Shown: piece by piece, positions 9,624 to 17,139 of the stretch | Numbering within the stretch: the first letter of the stretch is position 1 | Layout: every line of letters starts with the position of its first letter | Origin: JAWPMT01 sp965267435 | GTDB taxonomy: Bacteria; Bacteroidota; Bacteroidia; Cytophagales; Cyclobacteriaceae | Direction of reading: 5' to 3' | NCBI GenBank assembly: GCA_965267435.1 | Contig: OZ253960.1 | Location: 6,696,001 to 6,760,000, forward strand | Length of the DNA: 64,000 nt | Notes under the pieces: model-generated | The model's input: only the letters and a program-made list of their open reading frames with translations | What the model was told of the DNA's origin: nothing | Databases searched by the model: none | Translations under genes and position numbers: made by a program

Positions 9624-10745
9624 GGTTTCGTCTTCGGGTCGCGACTGCTCGCGTCCCTCGAGCAATGCATTGATATCTCGTTTAGAGAGGTTCGTATACT
9701 CCTCCAGGGCTTTGATTCCCAGGTCGGTGGTCTGTAAGCCGTTGCGTTGGCAGAGGTCCTCAAATGACAGCTGTTTCAGTTCGTCCATTTTAGACTCTGA
9801 AAGTAGCATTTGCACACGTATCCCTTCAAGAAATTCAGAAAATGTCTTCCCTAGCTCCTGGTGTAACAGATAGATGATGGTGTCTTCTGATACATTCACC
9901 AGTCGTGCCATATCTTCCACCATCACGTCCTGGTGTTGATGGATCCGATATTTCTTGACCTGATCGTATAAATCCTCGATGCACTCCCTGGGGACGTCCG
10001 GAGAGAGCCGCTTTTCCAGGAATCGCTTGGTGACAGATTTGAAGGTGAGCGTGGGAGAGTCTGAGAACCACTTGAAGCCAATCCAATACGTTAGCATGGC
10101 GAATGGTAGGTACACAGTTTCGTAACCCATGCGTAGTCCTTCGAAGACGGATTCAAACGGTGATATGTACAATGTGATGACCGGTAGCCAAATGGCAAAC
10201 TGAAAGAACACAAACAAGTCCAGAAACTGCTTGATCCAAATGGACCGGGGTGAGGACTTGTAGTTTTTGTAAGTGATCAGCCCCAAGACCAGGTAGCTGG
10301 TAGTCACTAGCCACACCAATAGATCTCCGTAGTCATAGAAGTATTTGAACCAGGTGTACAGTGGCTCCTGTAACCGCGCCGCAAAGCCTGGCCCCACCAC
10401 ACTTAGTAGCACTAACCGGAAACTCCAGATACCAAAAAGGAAGTGTATCAGATCCTTACGTGATGGTTCGAAGCCTGGCTCCATTTCCGACCGTACGAGG
10501 AGGTAGACAATGGGCCCGACCAGGATCAGATGGTAGAAAGGAAAGATGGAGATCCACGAAGAAGTGCCGGCCTGCCACTCTTTTACAATGAGCCCAACAC
10601 ACGCCAGGAAAAATATCAATAGGAGTGCGGCGATGAGCTGGTTGGACTTTGGATGTCTTGTGGCCTTGCGTAGAATCACTACCGCCAAGAGCAGGCCTTG
10701 CACAACCAAGACCCAAATCAATATCGTCCAAATGTTAAAGACCAA
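9606..10745 (-). CDS. 7TM membrane-anchored AraC-like regulator with degenerate HTH
   Basis: Residues 1-240 contain about seven hydrophobic helices, starting LLLAVVIL and ending FAMLTYWIGFKWF, in the layout of Bacteroidota 7TM-HTH AraC-family regulators. The C-terminal part has the first helix-turn-helix of an AraC domain (VEDMARLVNVSEDTIIYLLHQ, then TFSEFLEGIRV). The second HTH and the conserved GFNSRSSF...TGMTPSEYR tail seen in the intact paralogue at 21773-22921 are replaced by QRNGLQTTDLGIKALEEYTN. DNA binding may therefore be weakened or altered. The target genes are unknown. It is convergent with, and overlaps by 18 nt, the secreted hypothetical gene. Confidence 0.7.
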   Translation of the reverse strand: MVFNIWTILIWVLVVQGLLLAVVILRKATRHPKSNQLIAALLLIFFLACVGLIVKEWQAGTSSWISIFPFYHLILVGPIVYLLVRSEMEPGFEPSRKDLIHFLFGIWSFRLVLLSVVGPGFAARLQEPLYTWFKYFYDYGDLLVWLVTTSYLVLGLITYKNYKSSPRSIWIKQFLDLFVFFQFAIWLPVITLYISPFESVFEGLRMGYETVYLPFAMLTYWIGFKWFSDSPTLTFKSVTKRFLEKRLSPDVPRECIEDLYDQVKKYRIHQHQDVMVEDMARLVNVSEDTIIYLLHQELGKTFSEFLEGIRVQMLLSESKMDELKQLSFEDLCQRNGLQTTDLGIKALEEYTNLSKRDINALLEGREQSRPEDETLVTSD

Positions 10746-10846
10746 TTATGACTGGTTTAGCACTAATTTACTACATATCAGCCATCAAAAACCCTAATCT
10801 GCTTCAGGGAGGCCCAAAAATGGTGGTTTGTAAGTGTTTTTTGCGG

Positions 10847-11179
10847 TTAACTGACTTCTGTGGTGTTTTCTCCCCCTTTTGGGCCATAGAAAATAACCCA
10901 TGTGGCAAAGTCATCCGTGAAATCTTCGAAACGATGAGGCTGACCGGCTGGGACGAACAGCAGGTCACCGGGGGCAAATTGGATCTTTTGCCGCCCTCGG
11001 ACAAATGTCCCAGAGCCTGAAATGACTACATACACCTCGTCCTTTGCATGGGGCTCCTGCAGGTCTACCTTTTTGGGCTTGTAGACCTCTACGAGGAGAG
11101 AGCCGTGTTGAAACAATTTGGTAAATGTCTTGGGAGACGCAGACAGACGCTTGAAGGCATCCTCAGTACTAAGCTTCAT
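10847..11179 (-). CDS. Small cupin-domain protein
   Basis: The 110-residue single-domain protein has both cupin motifs: EPHAKDEVYVVISGSGTF (a PHxHxxxE-like motif 1 in which one His is replaced, H-A-K-D-E) and PGDLLFVPAGQPHRFEDF (motif 2). It contains the conserved E and H expected to bind a divalent metal in the beta-barrel. There is no signal peptide, so it is cytosolic. Such proteins bind small ligands or act as dioxygenases or isomerases; the substrate cannot be deduced. The nearest upstream gene is the outer-membrane barrel at 11357-12232 in the same orientation. Confidence 0.8.
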   Translation of the reverse strand: MKLSTEDAFKRLSASPKTFTKLFQHGSLLVEVYKPKKVDLQEPHAKDEVYVVISGSGTFVRGRQKIQFAPGDLLFVPAGQPHRFEDFTDDFATWVIFYGPKGGENTTEVS

Positions 11180-11356
11180 CTTTGGGGGCTGTATCCATTT
11201 ATTGGTTCAATCTCCAAAATATGTAGATTTTGCTCATTGAGGAAGGGGCCGTTGTCCCAATTGAGCATGGTACAAGAACCATCGCCCGAAGCTCCCGGAA
11301 AAAGACCGTGAAATGCCCAACAAGCGACTTTTTCTCTGGACAAGGGGAGACCCAGG

Positions 11357-12232
11357 CTATTCTGACTCAGGTATCTTGTATCGAAATGCCAATCCGGCAG
11401 AGATGACCAGACCATCTGTTTTTATGTTGTCGATCTGTGTGCGATCATCGCCGATCTTCACCATGTTCAAGGCGAGGTCGATCTTATCTCCATTGCGATA
11501 CAGCCTATTGTTGCTCCCCAGTCTGTACCCCAGCTTCACATTGAAGACCAATTGTTTCGTCACGTACAGATCTGTATAGAGACTGATTTGATTGATGTTT
11601 TCCTGCAAATAATGATTGCCCAGATCTTCCAGCCGATAAGTGGCGAAGACTCCTGTGAAATTGACGCCATACAGGAACCGGTCAGTACCTTTCACTTGCA
11701 TGGTCCCGTTAATGGGCAAGACGCCAAAAAATCTGACACGCCGGCCGATGTTCCAGTCAAGTCCGAACAATGGTGTAAAGAACTGCCCTACGAACTCTGT
11801 ATTGGTGTAGAAACCAAACTGCAACATGGGTCCTGGCTTGTCCCGATAGGTATATAGGCCAATAACTCCAAACTGGAAGTTGTCAATGTTGGGTTGGTAG
11901 GAATCGCCATTCATTCGGTGGATCGTTATCAATGTCAACGACTTTTGCTCATTGATTTTCCACCTATACCCCACGTTGAATCGTAGGTTGCGTGGCTCAA
12001 ATGTGGCATCATCAAGTGAAAGCCCGTATCCACCAACAGCAAGGCCAGTCAGCACTACATCTTCATTCTTGAGAACAATGGGATATTGCGCCGAAACACG
12101 TAGCGCTTGATAGTCGTCGTAGTTAGCATCGTTGAGCCCATATTGATACTCTACTTTAGCCAGGTCCAGAAAACCTTGGGCGGTTGCACCAAGACCCGCG
12201 AGGAGGAAGCCAATCAGCGCCAGGGGTTTCAT
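11357..12232 (-). CDS. Outer-membrane beta-barrel protein (DUF6268-like)
   Basis: The 291-residue protein starts with a signal peptide (MKPLALIGFLLAGLGATAQ). The rest is alternating hydrophobic/polar beta strands ending in an aromatic-rich C-terminal strand (LAFRYKI), as in an outer-membrane barrel. Segments such as LRFNVGYRWKINEQKSLTLI and MLQFGFYTNTEFVGQFFTPLFG match the DUF6268 type of Bacteroidota barrel. It probably forms a small monomeric porin-like barrel; the ligand is unknown. It starts 7 nt after the Dabb gene stop, so the two genes are likely co-transcribed. Confidence 0.75.
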   Translation of the reverse strand: MKPLALIGFLLAGLGATAQGFLDLAKVEYQYGLNDANYDDYQALRVSAQYPIVLKNEDVVLTGLAVGGYGLSLDDATFEPRNLRFNVGYRWKINEQKSLTLITIHRMNGDSYQPNIDNFQFGVIGLYTYRDKPGPMLQFGFYTNTEFVGQFFTPLFGLDWNIGRRVRFFGVLPINGTMQVKGTDRFLYGVNFTGVFATYRLEDLGNHYLQENINQISLYTDLYVTKQLVFNVKLGYRLGSNNRLYRNGDKIDLALNMVKIGDDRTQIDNIKTDGLVISAGLAFRYKIPESE

Positions 12233-12239
12233 AATCGTG

Positions 12240-12653
12240 TCATCCAGTCCATGAATCGTATACCTTCACACGTTCCCAGAGATCTGAGTAGTCGTCGATG
12301 AAATCGAGATGAGCCTGGTGTGCCTGGTATGCGTCTTGATCTTCTTTTGAGTTGAAGGTCACGACTGCACTCACCGTATAGCTATTATCTACCACCTCTC
12401 GTGGCGTTTTTGCGGGCCGGCCTATGTGGTATGTTTGGATTACGTCTACCTTCATGAAGAAAGCTTCTGTCCCCTTCATGAACTCTTTGATCTTGCCCTC
12501 ACTGTCAGGGTTCTTGAACCAAAAGAAAACGATATGAAAAAATTTCCCCTTAGATCGCTCCTGAGCTTTGGCCTGAAATGGGAGCCAGCTAATGGCCGCA
12601 AGTGAGGCAAGTGTGCGAGCAAGAAACGATCTCCTTTTTGTAGGTGTAGTCAT
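12240..12653 (-). CDS. Tat-exported Dabb (stress-responsive A/B barrel) protein
   Basis: The N-terminus TTPTKRRSFLARTLASLAA is a twin-arginine-type signal (R-R-S-F-L followed by a hydrophobic stretch and A-K-A). The mature domain (FFHIVFFWFKNPDSEGKIKEF to DLWERVKVYDSW) has the Dabb fold pattern, a small dimeric alpha/beta barrel with a conserved His-Val-hydrophobic first strand and a HxxFxD-like end (HLDFIDDYSDLW). Dabb proteins are mostly cytosolic and often bind small aromatic molecules, so export by Tat is notable. Export suggests folding or cofactor loading before transport. It heads a two-gene operon with the DUF6268-like barrel. Confidence 0.8.
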   Translation of the reverse strand: MTTPTKRRSFLARTLASLAAISWLPFQAKAQERSKGKFFHIVFFWFKNPDSEGKIKEFMKGTEAFFMKVDVIQTYHIGRPAKTPREVVDNSYTVSAVVTFNSKEDQDAYQAHQAHLDFIDDYSDLWERVKVYDSWTG

Positions 12654-12666
12654 ATTGGTATTTTTG
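12638..12666 (+). promoter_or_regulatory. Bacteroidota-type promoter for the DUF1684 gene
   Basis: A TTG at 12638-12640 is followed after 18 nt by TATTTTTG (12659-12666), a perfect TAnnTTTG -7 element, 44 nt before the ATG at 12710. The -33 part lies inside the start of the divergent Dabb gene. Confidence 0.55.
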
Positions 12667-12709
12667 GATTTGATAGTTATAAAGGTAAAAAATCAACGTA
12701 TATTTTTTC

Positions 12710-13603
12710 ATGAGAAACTACGTGCCAAAACTGATCTTTGTCGCTTTCCTGGCTTCCTGTAGCGGCACGCCCGAGATGCCGCTTTCGTACCTCCCTGACC
12801 ATGCCAACTGGGAGGAAGAGCGCGTGCAGCTCCTCTACGCGCCAGAGGGATTCCTGAATTTGGCAGGGCTCTACTGGATGGAACCAGGTGAATATACTTT
12901 TGGTAGTGACAGCACAAGTGACCTCATCTTCCCGGAGGACTTTCCTGCTGCTACAGGGAGTTTCTTCGTCACTCGCAACCGTGTACTGATGACACCTGTC
13001 AGTGGAGCAGAAATCTCAGTCAATGGTGAAAGTATGACTGAGCCAACGATTGTCTATGATGAGGAGACGAATAAGATACTGGAGATGGCGTGGGGAGAGT
13101 ATCGGTGGCATGTGATCGAACGTGCCGGAAATATTGGACTGCGGTTGCGGGACCTGAGGCATCCAGCCCTCTATCGGGAACTGGACATCCCGAAGTTTCC
13201 AGTGGACTACCGGTGGGTGGTCACTGCCAGCTACGTGCCTTATGAGACTCCCAGGACAGTTTCAATTGACAATGTTATCGGCTTCAATTACCAGATGAAG
13301 ATCGCGGGCCAGCTGCGATTTGAGTTGGAGGGCCAGGACATGACACTTGAACCGATCATCGAGGGGGATAAATATTTCATCATCTATTCAGACGATACCA
13401 GCGGGGAGGAGACTTACGGCTCGGGACGCTATCTGTATGCGGACATACCAGAAGAGGGAGATGATGTTATACTGGATTTTAATAAGAGCCGAAACCCACC
13501 ATGTGCATTTACGGACTTTGCGACATGTCTTATACCTCCACCCGAGAACCGACTGACGCTGCGAATTGAAGCCGGGGAGAAAGATTATCATCTACCGGAG
13601 TGA
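12710..13603 (+). CDS. DUF1684 lipoprotein
   Basis: This 297-residue protein has a short lipoprotein signal (MRNYVPKLIFVAFLASCSG, Cys17) and the DUF1684 core: W-x-x-x-R, APEGFLNLAGLYWMEPGEYTFGS, then RHPALYRELDIPKFPVD and the diagnostic DFNKSRNPPCAFTDFATC...PPENRLTLRIEAGEK near the C-terminus. The family is common in Bacteroidota and Actinobacteria and is thought to be an extracytoplasmic enzyme or binding protein, but no biochemical role is established. It stands between a divergent Dabb operon and a convergent desaturase. The promoter is annotated separately. Confidence 0.9.
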   Translation: MRNYVPKLIFVAFLASCSGTPEMPLSYLPDHANWEEERVQLLYAPEGFLNLAGLYWMEPGEYTFGSDSTSDLIFPEDFPAATGSFFVTRNRVLMTPVSGAEISVNGESMTEPTIVYDEETNKILEMAWGEYRWHVIERAGNIGLRLRDLRHPALYRELDIPKFPVDYRWVVTASYVPYETPRTVSIDNVIGFNYQMKIAGQLRFELEGQDMTLEPIIEGDKYFIIYSDDTSGEETYGSGRYLYADIPEEGDDVILDFNKSRNPPCAFTDFATCLIPPPENRLTLRIEAGEKDYHLPE

Positions 13604-13612
13604 CCGGCAAAG

Positions 13613-14725
13613 CTAGGAAGCCGTCTGCAATTCTGTTACTGGTGTGCGACCCAGCATGAACAGCATCTTGCCGTGGCTGATGATAGCACTCAGAAAGCTT
13701 CTCTGCGTATGATATGCGATCCCAAACTCCTTAGCGGTTGAGGACACAATTCTGGAAAGCTCCGCATAATGTACGTGGCAAATCGTCGGGAAGAGGTGAT
13801 GCTCGACCTGAAAGTTCAGACCGCCGATTGCCCAGGACAAGAAGCGATTCTTTGGGGCAAAGTTGGTAGTCGTTGCCAATTGGTGTACGACGAAGTTGCT
13901 TTCAACATTGCCTTCATCGTCGGGGATAGGAAACTCACACTCTGGCATTACATGTGCACTCTGGAATACCAGCGAGAGCAAAAGGCCCGTCACAAAGTGC
14001 ATGAGTAGATAACCCACTATAACTAGCCATGGTGCGAAATCAAGCACCAGCAAGGGGACCAAAAGCGTGTAGGAAAGATAGATGACTTTCCACAAGAGGA
14101 TATCACTCAGCACACCCGCAAATGCTTTATCCGTCTTGATCAAGCCCATCTTCCGATAGCGAAATGCTCGCACGATGTCGTTGTAAACCAGCTTGCTCAA
14201 TGTCATCAGACCATATAAGAACCAGGCATAGATGTGCTGAAACCTATGAATGGTCATCAAGCGCTGATTGGGTGAAAACCGAAGAATGGGTGTAACGAAA
14301 ATATCTTCGTCACCACCGTCAATATTGGTGAACGAGTGATGTAAAACGTTGTGTTGTAGTCGCCAGATCTCAGTGTGGCCGCCAATCAAATTCAGGACAT
14401 AGCCCATGAATTTATTGACTTTGGGGTTTTTTGAGTAGGCCCCATGAATGGCATCATGCATGACATTCAGACCAAGCCCGGCGGTGCCGATACCCATGAG
14501 AGTCCACAGCAGGAAGAAGATGATAAGGTTATCGGAAACTCCGAGTAGAAGAATGGAATAGGGAACCAGGAACATCAGGCACATGACGACGGTCTTCCAG
14601 ACGATGGCCGAGCCGCCGTCTTTCCTGATATCATTGTTCAGGAAATAATCCTTTACCCGCTCCTTGAGAGTCTGTGAAAAGTCTGCTTGGATTTGGTTCG
14701 AAAATCTGAAGGTAGTTAGTTCCAT
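13613..14725 (-). CDS. Membrane fatty acid (acyl-CoA/acyl-lipid) desaturase
   Basis: The 370-residue protein is a front-end/delta-6-type di-iron desaturase. Three histidine boxes are seen: H90-D-A-I-H94, H125-N-V-L-H-H130 and Q306-V-E-H-H310, the last with Gln in first place as in front-end desaturases. Membrane helices surround residues 45-85 and 205-255. There is no fused cytochrome b5 domain, so electrons would come from a separate donor. It would introduce a double bond into membrane lipid acyl chains, often in the cold. It is convergent with DUF1684 (9 nt apart) and read in the same direction as the cold-shock-like genes at 14863-16927. Confidence 0.9.
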   Translation of the reverse strand: MELTTFRFSNQIQADFSQTLKERVKDYFLNNDIRKDGGSAIVWKTVVMCLMFLVPYSILLLGVSDNLIIFFLLWTLMGIGTAGLGLNVMHDAIHGAYSKNPKVNKFMGYVLNLIGGHTEIWRLQHNVLHHSFTNIDGGDEDIFVTPILRFSPNQRLMTIHRFQHIYAWFLYGLMTLSKLVYNDIVRAFRYRKMGLIKTDKAFAGVLSDILLWKVIYLSYTLLVPLLVLDFAPWLVIVGYLLMHFVTGLLLSLVFQSAHVMPECEFPIPDDEGNVESNFVVHQLATTTNFAPKNRFLSWAIGGLNFQVEHHLFPTICHVHYAELSRIVSSTAKEFGIAYHTQRSFLSAIISHGKMLFMLGRTPVTELQTAS

Positions 14726-14862
14726 TCCATTTCTTTGGTTAGCCGCAGGCTATTATCAAATACTCCGCTGAGTAATGATAGCAAAAAAATGGATACCTCC
14801 TTTGCCGAGTATGGCTAAAACTATACCACCTTCAGAATTCGACAGATGAGTGGTACCCAGCA

Positions 14863-15078
14863 CTACGCTTCTTGTGGTAATTTGGTATTTACGACCTTAC
14901 CATTTTTGACTTCGCCGTAGTACACTACATTGTAAAAACCTTCGTAGCGTCTAATTGATTGATGCAATTGAGCTACATTTTCACTTCTGATCTTCACGCC
15001 CTTATTCTCCCCTTGTCGGCGTAACTCTATATAGTAACCTGCCCGTAGTTTCACGGGTGTTGTTGATGGTCTTGCCAA
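14863..15078 (-). CDS. Small basic conserved protein of unknown function
   Basis: This 71-residue protein (MARPSTTPVKLRAGYYIELR...) is basic and has no signal or membrane segment. It shares the start MAR and the Arg/Lys-rich N-terminal half with the next gene upstream (15110-15304), 31 nt away in the same direction. The predicted alternation of beta strands (AGYYIELR, NKGVKIR, GFYNVVYYGEVK) looks like a small beta-rich nucleic-acid-binding or ribosome-associated protein. That function is inferred from the shape and the neighbouring DEAD-box helicase only. Confidence 0.6.
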   Translation of the reverse strand: MARPSTTPVKLRAGYYIELRRQGENKGVKIRSENVAQLHQSIRRYEGFYNVVYYGEVKNGKVVNTKLPQEA

Positions 15079-15109
15079 TTTATTTCTGTTTTAGTTAATA
15101 AAAATCTAT

Positions 15110-15304
15110 TCAATTACTTTGTTCCTCAGGTGGAGTGGTGCTGATATTACCCTCTGCGTCGATATAGGCAATCATATCATCCAACGAACCACCTTTTACA
15201 TTGTTTTCCCTGCGCTCAATGCGCTTTTCTGCTTTCTCTTTTTTCTTTCGCTGCTTCTCTTTGGCTCTTTGAGCCTTCATAAAACTATTTTGTGATCTTG
15301 CCAT
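15110..15304 (-). CDS. Small Bacteroidota cold-shock-associated basic protein
   Basis: The 64-residue protein has a strongly charged helix (AQRAKEKQRKKKEKAEKRIE) followed by a conserved short C-terminal motif (GGSLDDMIAYIDAEGNISTTPP). From memory, proteins with this layout sit beside cspA-type cold-shock genes in many Bacteroidota; here there is no cspA beside it but a DEAD-box helicase lies upstream. The role is unknown; an RNA or ribosome interaction is suggested by charge. It is preceded by a 420-nt gene-free region. Confidence 0.65.
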   Translation of the reverse strand: MARSQNSFMKAQRAKEKQRKKKEKAEKRIERRENNVKGGSLDDMIAYIDAEGNISTTPPEEQSN

Positions 15305-15724
15305 TTAGCCCTTTCACTTCTATTTATACATTCCATATACAGGCATCAAATCGATACCTGAACAATTTCCTACCCTAAACACTCCCGGAATCAGGATCAC
15401 TGCTGATCACATTTCCCGAAGTATCAAAGGGGTCAACAGGTGAGTTGGATGGTTTATTGATTGTAGGGAGGATTGTCGATGGCAATCAGGCGGACGATCA
15501 CTGTGGTGGTTTGTGATGAGCTTGTCTCTGCCTGTCCTTAGTTTCTTTGCCATAGAAAATTACTCCAACTATTAATACAAGAATCCTCCAGGAATAATTC
15601 CATGTGGGAAAGAAAATTCTTTCACTTAACTCAATGAATCAATGAAAAGAATTCTGATGCTTGTATCAATGAGCTACAATAGGCAAAGATAATTCTTTTT
15701 CTGCAAATGGGCGTGAAGGGGCCC
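15305..15724. other. Gene-free 420-bp region, possible long 5' leader
   Basis: No convincing gene is seen between the 64-residue protein and the helicase stop. A perfect TAnnTTTG element (TATCTTTG) occurs on the minus strand at 15691-15684, without a clear -33 TTG at the usual spacing. If used, it would give the small-protein transcript a leader of about 370 nt, the kind of long leader known for cold-shock genes. Short AT-rich tracts (15560-15660) are present but no strong hairpin was recognised by eye. Confidence 0.35.
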
Positions 15725-16927
15725 TTAGGAGGCCTTTGGGTTCTTTCTGCGCTTTTTTCGGCGGCCCCCGGAAGGTTTGGGCGTGTACTTGGGGCCATCA
15801 CCAATTTCTTCGGGCAGTTTGGCCTTGATCACCTCATTTCCGAGGAGTTTCTCTATGCGAGCAAATTTGGTCTGCTCCTTGGGGCTGATCAGGGTGAAAG
15901 CGGCGCCTTTGGATGCTGCACGAGCAGTCCGACCGATTCTGTGTATGTAATCCTCGCCTTCTTTTGGGACGTCGTAGTTGACGACCAACTCGATATTGTC
16001 AATGTCAATACCTCTGGAGAGAATATCCGTTGCGACAAGGATGTTGAGTTTCTTCGCTTTGAATTGATTGAGAATGGCTTCTCGCTCTTGCTGTTCCAAA
16101 TCGGAGTGAATTCCCTCACTTTGAAGTCCCAGTGACTTCAGGGCTTTATTTAGCTCTTTTGTCGCCTCTTTGGTGCCAGCGAAGACGATCACACTGCCCA
16201 GGTTTTTTCGGGTCAGGAGGAATTTCATCAAAGGAACCTTTTGGTCCTCATACACGCAGAAGGCAGCTTGCACTACTCGTTCGGCCGGTTTTGATACTGC
16301 AATCTTTATTTCATCGGGTTCAGTTAATACCTGGTCCATCAATGCCCTGATTTTGGGCGGCATTGTGGCAGAAAAGAGGAGTGTTTGCCGCTCTTTTGGG
16401 GTGTGGGAAATGATCCGCATGATGTCTTGATTGAAGCCCATGTCAAGCATGCGATCGGCTTCGTCCAAAACCAGGTACTGTAGCTTGCTGAAGTCCACGT
16501 AGGGCATAGACAGGTGAGCGATGAGGCGCCCCGGGGTGCCAATAACAAAGTCGGCACCTTTTACCAGCGCGGTCTTCTCTCTACTAAAGCTATCGCCGTC
16601 GTTACCGCCATAGATGGCAATACTGCTGATAGGGGTAAAATACGACAACCCTTCCAGCTGTTGATCGATCTGAACTGCTAATTCTCGCGTGGGCACGACG
16701 ATCAGTGCTTTCACGGCATCATTTTCCTCGGAATTGATGATTTTGTGAATGAGTGGGAGGAGAAAGGCTGCCGTCTTACCAGTGCCTGTCTGTGCCGACC
16801 CAATGATGTCTTTACCGTCAAGGATCTTTGGGATCGCCTGTTCCTGTATCGGTGTTGCGTCCTTGAATCCCAGGGCAGCTATGCCCTGCTCAAGGCGCTC
16901 GTCTAACCCAAATGATGTGAATTCCAA
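15725..16927 (-). CDS. DEAD-box ATP-dependent RNA helicase (RhlE/DeaD type)
   Basis: The 400-residue enzyme has the full DEAD-box set: Q motif (FGLDERLEQGIAALGFKDATPIQEQ), Walker A (SAQTGTGKT), PTRELA, a GG and TPGR motif, VLDEADRMLD, SAT, and the second RecA domain with the HRIGRTARA motif. The tail (KPSGGRRKKRRKNPKAS) is Arg/Lys-rich and would bind RNA nonspecifically. It probably remodels structured RNA or ribosome intermediates at low temperature. It stands upstream, in the same direction, of the two tiny basic proteins. Its start codon lies 17 nt before a gene-free region that also carries the divergent uup promoter region. Confidence 0.9.
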   Translation of the reverse strand: MEFTSFGLDERLEQGIAALGFKDATPIQEQAIPKILDGKDIIGSAQTGTGKTAAFLLPLIHKIINSEENDAVKALIVVPTRELAVQIDQQLEGLSYFTPISSIAIYGGNDGDSFSREKTALVKGADFVIGTPGRLIAHLSMPYVDFSKLQYLVLDEADRMLDMGFNQDIMRIISHTPKERQTLLFSATMPPKIRALMDQVLTEPDEIKIAVSKPAERVVQAAFCVYEDQKVPLMKFLLTRKNLGSVIVFAGTKEATKELNKALKSLGLQSEGIHSDLEQQEREAILNQFKAKKLNILVATDILSRGIDIDNIELVVNYDVPKEGEDYIHRIGRTARAASKGAAFTLISPKEQTKFARIEKLLGNEVIKAKLPEEIGDGPKYTPKPSGGRRKKRRKNPKAS

Positions 16928-17139
16928 ATACTATACTTTTCAGTTAATCGAAAATTGCAGCTGGCAACGGCTAGCGTTAGTATGCTGTGTCTATTATACT
17001 CCTGCAATAAGTAGCTCTTGCTCACAACATAAGGAGTGGGTCGGGGTCCCCGTGTCCACAAATATGGCGTTAACCAAGATTTTATCATAGGATTTTTTTC
17101 TTTTTGGTGATTCATGCTCCCCTCCAATAACTTCGAATC

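Noticed and set aside
11176..11415. 79-residue minus-strand frame ending in ATGA with the cupin gene
   Set aside because: Its start lies inside the barrel gene in another frame, a TAA precedes it, and the sequence shows no recognised domain. The ATGA overlap alone is not enough.
16903..17127. 74-residue minus-strand frame upstream of the helicase
   Set aside because: It overlaps the helicase start in another frame and shows no family pattern.
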